From JAHJDS01 sp964569795 (GTDB lineage: Bacteria > Desulfobacterota > Desulfarculia > Desulfarculales > JAHJDS01), in assembly GCA_964569795.1 (NCBI GenBank), contig CAZMVB010000008.1, positions 107,409 through 171,408 on the forward strand: a stretch of DNA of 64,000 nt, read 5' to 3'. The notes under the pieces were generated by a model that did not search any database, was not told where the DNA came from, and saw only the letters and a program-made list of their open reading frames with translations. The stretch's first letter is position 1. Each line of letters starts with the position of its first letter. Below, in pieces: positions 1 to 8,206 of the stretch. The translations under genes were made by a program, and so were the position numbers.

Positions 1-153
1 AGCCGCCTGCTCGGCCAGCATGGCCCACTGCTCGGCCGTCGGGGCCGGGACCGGGGCCGAACCGGCCGGCGGCGGCACGAAAAAAACCAGGACCAGCCAC
101 CCCAGGACGATCGTTGTCGTCAAGAAGACCAGCGTGTTTCGCTTTCTCTTCAT
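1..153 (-). CDS. Partial membrane-anchored or secreted protein (N-terminus only)
   Basis: The first 51 codons of a minus-strand gene run off the left edge. The start codon is the ATG read at 153-151. The N-terminus begins MKRKRN, followed by a hydrophobic helix (about residues 8-26) and then a Pro/Ala-rich linker. This fits an uncleaved signal anchor or a signal peptide. No domain can be recognised because only the leader lies in the window. Upstream on its own strand is a G-rich stretch that could act as a weak ribosome site. The next gene to the right (275-1021) is also on the minus strand, but about 120 bases separate the two. Confidence 0.55.
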   Translation of the reverse strand, partial: MKRKRNTLVFLTTTIVLGWLVLVFFVPPPAGSAPVPAPTAEQWAMLAEQAA

Positions 154-274
154 CAGCAACCCCGGACCAAACGCCGCCCCCGGCCAGCTCGGCCGGAAAC
201 GTTCTTATTATACTCGTCCCAATGCCGGAACGACCACCTTGACGATCATAAAATAATCCGGCCGGATTGTTTTG

Positions 275-1021
275 TCATTTGACTCGACGCATCACAAAAA
301 ACACGTAACCAAAGGTGTCCGCGTAGCGGCGGCAGAAATCAGCCTCCAGGTCGTGCTCGTCCAGGACCTGGGCCAGGTCCGGATCAATTGCGGCCCGGGC
401 CCGCAGGGTCTCGGCCCGTTTGCTCAGCGGGGTCAGGTATTCGGTCCACCAGTCCTCGGAGGGCAGGATGAAGTGTTCGATGACCGAAAAACCGGCCTCG
501 GCCGCCAGGGCGATGTTTCCGGCGATATCGGTCATGGGCGGGTACGCGGCCGACAGGAAGTCAAAGACATCGGCCGGACGATCGTCGGTCAGCCAGGTCA
601 GTTCGCTGGCCACCACCAGGCCCCCCGGCTTCAGAAAATGGGCCCAGTTGGCGAGCCCTGACTTGAAGCCGACGATGAAGATCGAGCCCTCGGCCCAGAT
701 CAGATCGACGCTTTTCAGCGGATAGTCCAGGGCCCCCATGTCGCCTCGGCGGATGGTGATCAGGTGGGAAAGACCCGCGTCCGCGGCGGCCCGGTCCAGC
801 TGGTCCAGAAAGGGCTGGTGGATATCCATGGCCGTGATGGGCACGCCCAGGTCCTTGGCCAGGACCAGGGTCTGCCTGCCCGGGCCGCAGCCCAGGTCGA
901 GGACGACCGGCTTCTCCGGCAGGGCCGGCAAAAGACCGATGGCCTTCCGGGTGGCGGCGTCGCTGCCCGGCCCTTCCCGGGGGATGTCCTGATGCAAGGT
1001 AAAGAAGGCGTCCCAGTTCAT
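275..1021 (-). CDS. SAM-dependent class I methyltransferase
   Basis: A 248-residue protein with the Rossmann-type methyltransferase fold. Motif I, VLDLGCGPGRQTLVLA, is at about residues 40-55. An acidic residue follows at the end of strand 2 (AMDIHQP, about 65), and a motif IV-like DLIWAEG is at about 108. These are the S-adenosylmethionine-binding elements of ubiquinone/menaquinone-type and generic class I enzymes. The substrate cannot be read from sequence. The C-terminus (about 170-248) carries helices that usually form the acceptor lid. No signal peptide is present, so it is cytoplasmic. It stands alone on the minus strand, upstream of the unrelated partial gene at the left edge. Confidence 0.85.
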   Translation of the reverse strand: MNWDAFFTLHQDIPREGPGSDAATRKAIGLLPALPEKPVVLDLGCGPGRQTLVLAKDLGVPITAMDIHQPFLDQLDRAAADAGLSHLITIRRGDMGALDYPLKSVDLIWAEGSIFIVGFKSGLANWAHFLKPGGLVVASELTWLTDDRPADVFDFLSAAYPPMTDIAGNIALAAEAGFSVIEHFILPSEDWWTEYLTPLSKRAETLRARAAIDPDLAQVLDEHDLEADFCRRYADTFGYVFFVMRRVK

Positions 1022-1173
1022 TTATCGGGCCCCTCTGGCGCGACCACACACCAATGAAATCGAGCGAGCGGAATCGCCCGATTCGCTGGCCAGGCCCCAC
1101 CATAAAATTTCCCGTACGGAGCGTCAAGGGATGGCGATGTCCCTTGGGGCTTAGTAAAAAAATGGCGAGTTGG

Positions 1174-3228
1174 TCAGGCCTCGGGGGCTCCGGACAAGGC
1201 CGCCTTGATCTGCTCCAGGCCGACCGCCGGCTCCTGGCAGGCGAAATTCTGGCAGACGTAGAGGGTCACCCGGCCTTCCCTGGCCTCATGGGCCGCGGTC
1301 CAGGGGGCGACCTCGGCCAGGCGTTCTCCGTCAGGGCCCGCCGGCTTGAACAGTAACACCCGCCGGGGGCGGAACTGACCCCTCAACAGGTCCAGGACGG
1401 CGCGGGTTTCATCTTCATCGCCTCCGGCGACGACGACCGCCTCCTGGGTCGGTCCCAGGGCGAAGTCCAGCGCGTTCAGGAACTGGGTGTGGGCCATGGC
1501 CTGGGCGCCCATGACCCCGGCGTACAGGCCGATGATCTGCTCGGCCTTTTCTTCCCAGGCCGCCTCACCGGTCAGCCGGGCCAGGCGCAGGAGATTGAGG
1601 GCGGCCACCGAGTTGCTGGCCGGGGTCGCCCCGTCAAAGAACTCCTTGTCCCGGACGATCAGTTCCTCGCCGTCATGGGGGGTCAAGAAGTAGCCGGAGT
1701 CCCAGTAGTACTCGTCCATCAGGCCCTGCAGGTCCCGGGCCGCGGCCAGGTTTTCCATACCAAAGCCGGCCTGATACAGCTCGATCAGGCCCCAGATGAA
1801 AAAGGCGTAATCATCGGCAAAGGCCGGCCAGGTCTTCTCGTCCTGCCGCCAGCGCCGGAAGAGCCTTCCGGTGTCGGGCTCCCGGTTGGCCAGGATGAAA
1901 TCCGCGGCCCGGGCCGCGGCCCGGATCAGTTCGGGTTCGCCCAGGGCCGCCCCGGCCCGGGCCAGGCCGGCGATCATCAGGCCGTTCCAGGCGGTCAGGA
2001 CCTTGTCGTCCTTGAGGGGCGGGACCCGGTTCCGGCGGACCTCGAACAGCTTTTCCCGGGCAGCGGCCAGGCGGCGGGCGACCTCGTCCGGCTCGAGCCC
2101 CTCGGCCCGAGAAAAAACCTCGATCTCCCGGGTCTGATGCAGGACGTTCCTGCTTTCGAAGTTGCCGGCGGCCGTCACGTCGTAGAAGCGATTGAACAGC
2201 CCGGCCTCGTCCGGACCGAGCGCGGCCAGGGTCTCGGCCGGGGTCCAGACGTAGAATTTTCCCTCCTCGCCCTCGCTGTCGGCGTCCTCGGCCGAGTAAA
2301 AGGCCCCTTCGGGCGAGGTCATGTCGCGTAAGACGTAGGTCGCGATTTCCCGGGCCGTCTGCTCATATTCGGCTTTCCCGGTGACCTGGCAGGCCTCGGT
2401 GTAGGCCATGAGCAAGAGGGCCTGGTCATAGAGCATCTTCTCGAAGTGGGGCACCAGCCACTGCTGATCGACCGAGTAGCGGGCAAAGCCGAAGCCCAGG
2501 TGGTCGTAGATCCCGCCCCGTCGCATCCGGCGCAGGGTCTTTTGGACCATGTCCCGGGCCTCCGAGTCGGGGTGGCGAAGGTGCCAGCGCAGCAGGAAGG
2601 TCAGATTGTGGGGCGTCGGGAACTTGGGGGCGGTTCCGAATCCGCCCCAGATGGGATCGAACGAGCGGCGCAGCTGGGTGAATCCCAGGCGCAGTTCGGC
2701 CTCGCCCAGCCGCCCGGCGCGTCCGGTTTTTTCGCCTTGCAGCCGCTCGGTCATCCGCCCGGCGATCTCAAACAGCTTGCCCCGGTCCTCGCGCCAGAGC
2801 TGGTCGATGCGCTTCAGGATGTCGATGAAGCCGTTCAGGCCCATCCGGGCGTTCTTGGGGAAATAGGTCCCGGCAAAGAACGGCCTCCCGACCGGGTCCA
2901 GCCAGACGGACAGGGGCCAGCCGCCCCGGCCGGTCATGGCCTGGCAGACCCTCATGTAAACCTGGTCCACGTCCGGGCGCTCCTCGCGATCGACCTTGAT
3001 CGACACGAAATTATCGTTGAGGACCGCGGCCACCTCCTCGTCCTCGAATGACTCGTGGGCCATGACGTGGCACCAGTGACAGGTGGCGTAGCCGATGGAC
3101 ACGAAGACGGGTTTATCGTCCCGCTTGGCGGCCTCGAAGGCCTCGGCCCCCCACGGCCGCCAAAGGACCGGATTGTCGGCGTGCTGCAGCAAATAGGGAC
3201 TCTTTTCTCGTCCCAACAGGTTGGCCAC
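1174..3228 (-). CDS. YyaL/spermatogenesis-associated-protein-20-like thioredoxin domain protein (DUF255)
   Basis: A 684-residue protein of the usual family length. The N-terminal thioredoxin-like DUF255 domain begins ANLLGREKSPYLLQHADNPV and carries the family's CHWC motif at about residues 50-53, inside GYATCHWCHVMAHESF. The rest resembles the (alpha/alpha)6 barrel of N-acylglucosamine 2-epimerase-like and cellulase-like proteins. The biological function of this family is not settled; redox or sugar-related roles have been suggested. No signal peptide is present. Upstream of the start is a short AT-rich intergenic stretch (3240-3290) that probably holds the promoter. Confidence 0.9.
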   Translation of the reverse strand: MANLLGREKSPYLLQHADNPVLWRPWGAEAFEAAKRDDKPVFVSIGYATCHWCHVMAHESFEDEEVAAVLNDNFVSIKVDREERPDVDQVYMRVCQAMTGRGGWPLSVWLDPVGRPFFAGTYFPKNARMGLNGFIDILKRIDQLWREDRGKLFEIAGRMTERLQGEKTGRAGRLGEAELRLGFTQLRRSFDPIWGGFGTAPKFPTPHNLTFLLRWHLRHPDSEARDMVQKTLRRMRRGGIYDHLGFGFARYSVDQQWLVPHFEKMLYDQALLLMAYTEACQVTGKAEYEQTAREIATYVLRDMTSPEGAFYSAEDADSEGEEGKFYVWTPAETLAALGPDEAGLFNRFYDVTAAGNFESRNVLHQTREIEVFSRAEGLEPDEVARRLAAAREKLFEVRRNRVPPLKDDKVLTAWNGLMIAGLARAGAALGEPELIRAAARAADFILANREPDTGRLFRRWRQDEKTWPAFADDYAFFIWGLIELYQAGFGMENLAAARDLQGLMDEYYWDSGYFLTPHDGEELIVRDKEFFDGATPASNSVAALNLLRLARLTGEAAWEEKAEQIIGLYAGVMGAQAMAHTQFLNALDFALGPTQEAVVVAGGDEDETRAVLDLLRGQFRPRRVLLFKPAGPDGERLAEVAPWTAAHEAREGRVTLYVCQNFACQEPAVGLEQIKAALSGAPEA

Positions 3229-3319
3229 GACCGACCTCCCCGGCGCTGTCGTCGAAGATAAATTTTGTATGCCTAAATTTAATCGAAAAACTGGGGCGGA
3301 TCAAACCGGCCCCTGTAAT

Positions 3320-3841
3320 TCAGGCCAACTCGAGGTCGAATCGCTGCTCGGTGACGGTCGAGCCCCACTGGCTGACCCGGTGCTCCTCGGTGAGCCGGAA
3401 GCCGTGGGCCTCGTAGAGGCGGCGGGCCGGATCCAGCCCGGCAAAGGTCCACAAAAAGACGCGGGGATGGCCGGCCATGCGGCAGAAGTCCAGGGCCTCG
3501 CCGATCAGGCGCCGGCCCAGGCCCCGGCCCTGCCACGGCTCGTCCACGATGAACCACCGCAGCCGGACCCCCTGGGCCGGGTCCAGTCCCCCGTCCAGGG
3601 CGATGGCCCCGGCCAGGCGGTCGCCGTTCAAGGCGGCGCTGAAGTAATCGGTCCGCGGATCGAAGCGATTGAAGAACTCGGCCATGGACCCGGCCACGTC
3701 GGTCTCGAAGGAGACGTCAAAGCCCCAGTGGTCGTGGTAATACACGGCGTGGAGACGGGTCACCTCGCCGATGGCGCCGGGATAGTAGCCGCTGAAGTTC
3801 AAGGCACCAGGGTCGATCACGATCTTGCCTTCACTGGCCAT
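3320..3841 (-). CDS. GNAT-family N-acetyltransferase
   Basis: A 173-residue protein. It has the acetyl-CoA-binding motif A of the GNAT superfamily, EPWQGRGLGRRLIGEALDF, at about residues 104-122 (Q/R-x-x-G-x-G/A pattern). A typical C-terminal ARRLYEAHGF (about 142-151) follows; its tyrosine often acts as the general acid. These features support transfer of an acetyl group from acetyl-CoA to an amine. The substrate is unknown. The start is the ATG at 3841. The gene lies just downstream of the Adhesin_E/CVNH gene on the same strand (23 bases from the CVNH stop), so the two may share a transcript. Confidence 0.85.
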   Translation of the reverse strand: MASEGKIVIDPGALNFSGYYPGAIGEVTRLHAVYYHDHWGFDVSFETDVAGSMAEFFNRFDPRTDYFSAALNGDRLAGAIALDGGLDPAQGVRLRWFIVDEPWQGRGLGRRLIGEALDFCRMAGHPRVFLWTFAGLDPARRLYEAHGFRLTEEHRVSQWGSTVTEQRFDLELA

Positions 3842-3863
3842 GGGGTTCCGGCCGGCGGCGGGC

Positions 3864-4074
3864 CTAGGGCTGCGGACATGGTCCGCAGGTCAGCCGGCCG
3901 TTGCAGTTGGAGACCGGCATGTCGCAGTTCTGCAGGTTGATCGAGGTCTTGCGCTCCCGGCCGGTCCGGTCCGGGCAGACGCACGACAGGAGCACCCGCG
4001 CCGTTTTCTTGCAATACTTGCAGGTTTGCTTGTAGTCGATATAGTGGCCGGGGCTTATTTGTCTGTTTTTTTTT
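3864..4074 (-). CDS. Cyanovirin-N-like (CVNH) C-terminal segment in the -1 frame
   Basis: Directly after the A9 run, the -1 frame encodes about 69 residues with the hallmarks of a CVNH lectin repeat: QTCKYC, LLSCVCPDRTGRERKTSINL, then QNC and NCNGRLTCG, ending at a TAG (3866-3864). CVNH domains bind mannose-type glycans in cyanobacteria, fungi and other microbes. There is no ATG/GTG with a ribosome site just before this segment, so it probably cannot be expressed alone. Fusion to the upstream signal-peptide protein by -1 ribosomal or transcriptional slippage on A_AAA_AAA is the simplest route. A real or sequencing indel in the homopolymer is the alternative. Domain name by pattern recognition only. 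Confidence 0.55.
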
Positions 4075-4492
4075 CCGGCGGAGGCGCGGCGCCTTGACCT
4101 CCAGATCCCGCCCCACAGTGGACCTTGATCATCTTGTCCAGGATCGATCCCGGCGGGATCTTTTTGGCCCGTCTGATGCCACGGCCCTGATAGATGATCT
4201 TCTTGTTCTTGCCGACGAGCTGGTAGGCCAGCATCTCGTAGGTCCAGTTGTTGCAACAGAAGCGCAGCTTGTACTTGCGGGCCACGGCCTCGCCCCACCG
4301 GGTGGTGCGGGGCTTGGTGAAGATGACCCCGGCCACGGTGATCACGCAAGCGCCCTGCTTGGCGAGCACCCGATCGCTGACCGCCCACAGACCCACCTTG
4401 TTCCGGCCTATGGTGACCCATTTGGCCGCCGCCACCGAGGCAAAGGACAGCAGACAGGCGGTCGCCACCAGAACAACCGTCAACCTTTTCAT
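4055..4492 (-). CDS. Secreted Adhesin_E-like protein (frame 0 product)
   Basis: A 145-residue protein with a clear Sec signal peptide (MKRLTVVLVATACLLSFASVAAA). The mature part starts KWVTIGR, has a central CC pair, and ends with IPPGSILDKMIKVHC. This layout matches the surface-adhesin protein E family (W near the N-terminus, paired Cys, Pro-Pro-Gly-Ser before a final Cys). That assignment is by eye. The frame ends in PPPEKKTDK shortly after an A9 run (4074-4066 on this strand). In the -1 frame the sequence continues without a stop into a cyanovirin-N-like domain (3864-4074). The intended product may therefore be a 209-residue fusion made by slippage. A near-consensus promoter lies at 4595-4567. 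Confidence 0.75.
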   Translation of the reverse strand: MKRLTVVLVATACLLSFASVAAAKWVTIGRNKVGLWAVSDRVLAKQGACVITVAGVIFTKPRTTRWGEAVARKYKLRFCCNNWTYEMLAYQLVGKNKKIIYQGRGIRRAKKIPPGSILDKMIKVHCGAGSGGQGAAPPPEKKTDK

Positions 4493-4566
4493 GAATACCT
4501 CCCGGACGTGGTCAGGGGCCGCTGGGGGCCGGAGGGACCGGCCCTGAAGGAAGCAACCGAGGTCTC

Positions 4567-4595
4567 AGTATAAATGCAACCAGGGTCACTGTCAA
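4567..4595 (-). promoter_or_regulatory. Sigma70-type promoter of the Adhesin_E/CVNH gene
   Basis: On the minus strand: TTGACA (4595-4590), 17-base spacer, TATACT (4572-4567). This is one mismatch from full consensus. The expected transcription start is near 4560, giving a leader of about 65 bases before the ATG at 4492. Confidence 0.7.
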
Positions 4596-4644
4596 AGAGT
4601 ATTATCGGCGAAAACCTCCACGGACCGGGCGGAGCCGGGTTGCT

Positions 4645-4673
4645 TTGACAGAAGCGGGGCCGGTGGTTTATTT
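4645..4673 (+). promoter_or_regulatory. Sigma70-type promoter of the ankyrin gene
   Basis: TTGACA (4645-4650), exactly 17 bases, then TTATTT (4668-4673), inside a locally T-rich stretch. It points to the ankyrin gene at 4732 and is divergent from the promoter at 4595-4567, with about 50 bases between the two -35 boxes. Coordinate regulation through this short region is possible. Confidence 0.55.
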
Positions 4674-4731
4674 TTTTAACTGACAGCGGACGCGGGTCAA
4701 GGGTTCGGCCCCAATTGACGGAGGAATCCAG

Positions 4732-5337
4732 ATGAGAGGCAAATATATCCTGGCCGCGGCGGCGACGATGATGATCTGGGGCTGGCTCGGGACCTCCCCG
4801 GCCCAGGCCCGGCCGGCCATTTTCAACGCGGTCCAAAAGGGCGACGTGGCCCGGGTGGCGGCCATATTGCGGCGCAATCCGGGGGCGATACGTCTCCGGT
4901 TCGGCGAGGGCCAATTCACGCCCCTGCACTGGGCGGTGCGCTACGGCCGGGTCAAGGTGGCCGCCCTGCTCATCGCCAAGGGGGCTGATCTCACGGCCAA
5001 GACGGGCGAGGGTGAAGGCTGGACGCCGCTCCACTACGCCGCGGCCGAGGGGGGCCCGGGCGTGGTCCGGCTGCTGCTGGCCAAGGGGGCCAACGTCCAC
5101 GCCCGGGGCACGGGCGGACAGACGCCCCTGCACGCCGCGGCCGGTGAGGGCCGGCTGGACGTGATCCGGTTGCTGATCGCCAAGGGGGCCGACCCCTCGG
5201 CCCGGGACCGCCGGGGCCGGACCCCCCGGGACGTGGCCCGGGCCAAGAAGAAGTGGGCCGCGGTCAAGCTGCTCGGGGCGCTGGCTTCGGGCCGAGCGGG
5301 CGGCGGCGGATCGCCTTCGCCGGCCACCGGCAAGTAG
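4732..5337 (+). CDS. Exported ankyrin-repeat protein
   Basis: A 201-residue protein with a signal peptide (MRGKYILAAAATMMIWGWLGTSPAQA, cleavage near 26). Four to five ankyrin repeats follow, recognisable by TPLHWAVRYGRVKVAALLIAKGAD, TPLHYAAAEG, TPLHAAAGEG and TPRDVARAKK. Ankyrin repeats are protein-binding scaffolds; periplasmic ones in bacteria often act as chaperone-like or immunity partners, but nothing here identifies the partner. The tail after about 180 is Gly/Ser/Pro-rich. The gene is followed 47 bases later by the exported TPR gene on the same strand, so the two are probably co-transcribed. Confidence 0.85.
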   Translation: MRGKYILAAAATMMIWGWLGTSPAQARPAIFNAVQKGDVARVAAILRRNPGAIRLRFGEGQFTPLHWAVRYGRVKVAALLIAKGADLTAKTGEGEGWTPLHYAAAEGGPGVVRLLLAKGANVHARGTGGQTPLHAAAGEGRLDVIRLLIAKGADPSARDRRGRTPRDVARAKKKWAAVKLLGALASGRAGGGGSPSPATGK

Positions 5338-5384
5338 CCTGCCGGTCTGGGCCGGGCGTCCTGATAAACCATGAGGAAAGCGAC

Positions 5385-6287
5385 GTGAGCCCACTTTTCC
5401 CGCGGCAAGCATGGCTCCTGGTGTCGATCGGACTGGTCTGTCTGACGGCCGTCCAGTCCCCGGCGGCCGCTAGCCACTCCACCGTGCCCTCGCGGCTCAG
5501 GGGTTCGCGCCATCAGGAAGCAACCCCGCGAATCAAAACGGCCACTGCCGCGCGGCTCAGGGGTTCACGCCATCAGGAAGCAACCCCGCCAGTCAAAACG
5601 GCCGCTGCCGCGCGGCTCAGGGGTTCGCGCCATCAGGAAGCAACCCCGCCAGTCAAAACGGCCACTGCCGCGCGGCTCAGGGGTTCGCGCCATCAGGAAG
5701 CAACCTCGCCGGTCAAAGCGGCCACTGCCGCCCAGTCGGCCGAGGAGTGGATCAGGCGGGGCAATCTGGCCTCGGCCCGGGGCCGACACGCCGAGGCGGC
5801 CGCCCATTTCACCCGGGCGATCCGGGCGGCCACCAGGCCGCCGATCCAGGCCATCGCCTTTCACAACCGGGCCAACGAGTACTTCCGGCTCAAGAAATAT
5901 AAGGCCGCCCTGGCCGATTACTCCCGGGCGTTGACCGTGGCCCCGGGTTACGCCAGCGCCTGGCACAACCGGGCCGTGGTCTGGGCCCGACTGGAGAAAT
6001 GGACGGCGGCCCTCAGGGACGTCAACCAGGCCATCCGGCTCAAACCCAGGCGGGCCTCGGGTTACCTCCTGCGGGGGGCGATCTACGGGCAACAAAAAAG
6101 ATACCGGCGGGCCCTGGTCGATCTGAACTGGGCGATCAAGCTCGATCCCAGAAGCGCGGCCGCCTACCGGCTCCGGGCGGTCACCTACCGCCACCTGGGA
6201 CAGATGGACAAGGCCAAGGCCGACATGTCGCGGGCCGACAAGCTCAGCCGGGACGCCCTGCTCCGCAACAGACCCAACCGACCATAG
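5385..6287 (+). CDS. Exported TPR-repeat protein with a 20-residue tandem repeat
   Basis: The start is taken as GTG 5385 because GAGGAAAG (5373-5380) sits just upstream and a signal peptide follows (SPLFPRQAWLLVSIGLVCLT, then an AAA site). The longer frame from 5253 overlaps the ankyrin gene and lacks a leader. The 300-residue product has four copies of a basic 20-residue unit (RLRGSRHQEATPPVKTAAAA-like, residues about 36-115). Tetratricopeptide repeats follow from about 120, with GNLASARGRHAEAAAHFTRA, NEYFRLKKYKAALADYSRA and YGQQKRYRRALVDLNWA. TPRs mediate protein-protein contacts. Function and partner are unknown. Confidence 0.75.
   Translation: MSPLFPRQAWLLVSIGLVCLTAVQSPAAASHSTVPSRLRGSRHQEATPRIKTATAARLRGSRHQEATPPVKTAAAARLRGSRHQEATPPVKTATAARLRGSRHQEATSPVKAATAAQSAEEWIRRGNLASARGRHAEAAAHFTRAIRAATRPPIQAIAFHNRANEYFRLKKYKAALADYSRALTVAPGYASAWHNRAVVWARLEKWTAALRDVNQAIRLKPRRASGYLLRGAIYGQQKRYRRALVDLNWAIKLDPRSAAAYRLRAVTYRHLGQMDKAKADMSRADKLSRDALLRNRPNRP
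5491..5730 (+). repeat. Four 60-bp tandem repeats inside the TPR gene
   Basis: Units start at 5491, 5551, 5611 and 5671. Units 1-3 differ at only a few bases, and unit 4 drifts after its first half. The period is a multiple of three, so the repeat is translated as a 20-residue tandem. Each unit contains the inverted pair GGGGTT ... AACCCC about 16 bases apart. The high identity between copies suggests recent expansion by slippage or unequal crossing-over. Confidence 0.95.
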
Positions 6288-6298
6288 GGGGTGCGATC

Positions 6299-7045
6299 GT
6301 GACCGCCCAAAAAGCGGCCCTGGCCCCGGGAAGACTGCTTTTGGCCCTGCTGCTGTCCCTCGGGACAACCGGGGCGGCAGCCGGATACGATCAGCCGGGG
6401 TATGGTCGCCTGAGGTTCGACATGACCCGGTCCCAGGTGGCCCGGATGTATCCCGGGATGAAGCGGATCGAGGCCGGACATTACGATCTCAAATCCCCCC
6501 TCAAATGGCTGGGCCGGACCTGGCGGACCGTGGCCGTGTTCACGGGCGACCATTTGTCCGCGGTCATGATCCTGACCGCCTACGACCCGGCCCACTTCCG
6601 GCAGGTGGCCGGGGCCGCCCGGCGGGACCTGGGCCGGGCCGTGGTTTTCCAGAAGAAATGGCTCTACTGGCGACAGTCGAGGCGGATGATCATCCTGGGC
6701 GCAAGCCGGGTCGGCCGCCGGCCGGTGACCTTCATGCGGTTCATGCCCCTCAAAAAGGCAGCGGCCGCGCCGAAGCCTCCCCGGAAGACCCCCGCGCTCC
6801 CGGTTCGGCCGGGCGCTCCCGGTCAAAAACCGGCCTCGGGCGTCTGGCGGGCCACCGGCGAGTATCAGGTCTGCTCGGGACGGGTGCCCTATCGCTTCTG
6901 CTCCTCCCGGTTCGCCTGGGGTACGGGCCGGACCGAGACCGAGGCCCAGGTCAGTTGCGCCAACCACATGGCCCGGATGGTCCAGATCCTGACCATGGGG
7001 GGCTCCACGGCCTATATCGTCCGCCACTGCCGGGTCATCAAATAA
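6299..7045 (+). CDS. Secreted protein of unknown function with a Cys-containing C-terminal domain
   Basis: A 248-residue protein. GTG 6299 is chosen because AGGGGG (6286-6291) lies 7 bases upstream and a signal peptide follows (LLLALLLSLGTTGAAAG). The mature part has two pieces: a domain of about 100 residues beginning YDQPGYGRLRFDMTRSQVA, and, after a Pro-rich linker (about 160-185), a C-terminal domain with four Cys residues (EYQVC, YRFC, QVSC, RHC) that could form two disulfides. I do not recognise either domain. It follows the TPR gene by 11 bases and is probably in the same operon of exported proteins. Confidence 0.65.
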   Translation: MTAQKAALAPGRLLLALLLSLGTTGAAAGYDQPGYGRLRFDMTRSQVARMYPGMKRIEAGHYDLKSPLKWLGRTWRTVAVFTGDHLSAVMILTAYDPAHFRQVAGAARRDLGRAVVFQKKWLYWRQSRRMIILGASRVGRRPVTFMRFMPLKKAAAAPKPPRKTPALPVRPGAPGQKPASGVWRATGEYQVCSGRVPYRFCSSRFAWGTGRTETEAQVSCANHMARMVQILTMGGSTAYIVRHCRVIK

Positions 7046-7224
7046 GGCCCATTCGACCACGCCCCTGGACCGGGATCACCTTGCCCCCGGCCCTCTCTCT
7101 CGAAAAATGAACCGCGGCTGACCGCGAGCGCCGCCCGGCGGTTGTTTGCCCGGGCGTGGTCTGTCACAATTGAACCAGCCGATCCCGGGGTCTATTGTCC
7201 CTGACCGGCCAAGTGGAGGAGATC

Positions 7225-8136
7225 GTGGCCGAGACGAGAAAGATCAAGCAGGTCTGGCGCAGCCGGCCGACGATCGAGGGCGCGGGGGTGCACCTGCACC
7301 GGGCCTTTGGTCAGGCCGAGGTGCCCCGATTCGATCCCTTCCTGCTCCTGGACGACTTCAGCGGCGACGACCCGGCCAAATACTCACCCGGCTTTCCCTG
7401 GCACCCCCACCGGGGCATCGAGACCATCACCTACGTCCAGGGCGGCACGGTCGAGCACGGCGACAGTCTGGGCAACGCCGGGGTGATCGGTCCGGGCGAC
7501 GTCCAGTGGATGACCGCCGGGAGCGGTATCATCCACCAGGAAATGCCCCACGGTGACGACCGGGGCGTTTTGACCGGATTTCAACTGTGGGCCAACCTGC
7601 CGGCCCAAGACAAGATGATGGCCCCGCGCTACCGGGACGTGACCCGAGCGAAAATCCCGGAGGTGGAACCGGGCAACGGGGCCTCGGTCCGGGTCATCTG
7701 CGGCGAGATAAACGGCGTGCGCGGACCGGTCAGAGACATCGTGATCGACCCGGAGTACCTGGACGTGTCCCTGCCGGCCGGGTCCCGGTGGCGCCACCCG
7801 GTCAAGGCCGGTCACACGGTCTTCGCCTACGTGACCGCCGGCCGCGCGTTTTTCTGCGAGGAGAGGCGTCCGTTCGACTACGCCATGGTCGGGGCGGGCT
7901 GGTCCGATCTGGACCGGGAGCCTGGTCTGTCGGCGCGGACGCTGGTCTTGTTCGACGACGGTTCAGAGGTGACGGTCTCGACCGAGGGCGAGCCGGTCCG
8001 GTTTCTGCTCGTGGCCGGCCGGCCCCTGGGAGAGCCGGTGGCCTGGTGGGGTCCGATCGTGATGAACACCCAGGCGGAACTGGAACGGGCCTTCGCCGAA
8101 TACCGGAACGGAACGTTCATCAAGCAGACTCCCTGA
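7225..8136 (+). CDS. Pirin family protein (bicupin)
   Basis: About 303 residues, the normal pirin length. The N-terminal cupin has the conserved metal-binding HPHRGIETITYVQGG and a later DVQWMTAGSGIIHQEMP, with His, His, His and Glu ligands. The second cupin covers about 170-290. Pirins are iron proteins reported as quercetinases or redox-sensitive regulators; the exact role here is unknown. GTG 7225 follows a strong GGAGGAG (7215-7221) at short spacing. An in-frame TTG at 7195 would add ten residues but has no clear ribosome site. It is a single gene, ending before the tRNA-Leu that faces it. Confidence 0.85.
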   Translation: MAETRKIKQVWRSRPTIEGAGVHLHRAFGQAEVPRFDPFLLLDDFSGDDPAKYSPGFPWHPHRGIETITYVQGGTVEHGDSLGNAGVIGPGDVQWMTAGSGIIHQEMPHGDDRGVLTGFQLWANLPAQDKMMAPRYRDVTRAKIPEVEPGNGASVRVICGEINGVRGPVRDIVIDPEYLDVSLPAGSRWRHPVKAGHTVFAYVTAGRAFFCEERRPFDYAMVGAGWSDLDREPGLSARTLVLFDDGSEVTVSTEGEPVRFLLVAGRPLGEPVAWWGPIVMNTQAELERAFAEYRNGTFIKQTP

Positions 8137-8172
8137 CCTTCGGCCGCGCCGGGGATACCGCTCCCGCCACAC

Positions 8173-8198
8173 AAAAAGGGCGGCCCCAAAGGCCGCCC
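8173..8198 (-). terminator. Rho-independent terminator after tRNA-Leu
   Basis: The stem GGGCGGCC/GGCCGCCC (8178-8185 with 8191-8198) has a 5-base loop. On the minus strand it is followed by TTTTT (8177-8173). It sits 9 bases beyond the 3' end of tRNA-Leu and may also stop pirin transcripts arriving from the other side. Confidence 0.75.
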
Positions 8199-8206
8199 CG
8201 ATTCCA

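Noticed and set aside
1489..2331. A 280-codon plus-strand frame inside the DUF255 gene
   Set aside because: Composition typical of antisense GC-rich frames; no domain and no ribosome site.
5253..5384. A longer start for the TPR gene
   Set aside because: It would overlap the ankyrin gene by 85 bases and remove the signal peptide from the N-terminus. GTG 5385 has the ribosome site.
5491..5730. A CRISPR-like array, because of regular 60-bp repeats with inverted ends
   Set aside because: No variable spacers: the whole 60-bp unit repeats, it is translated in frame, and no cas gene is near.
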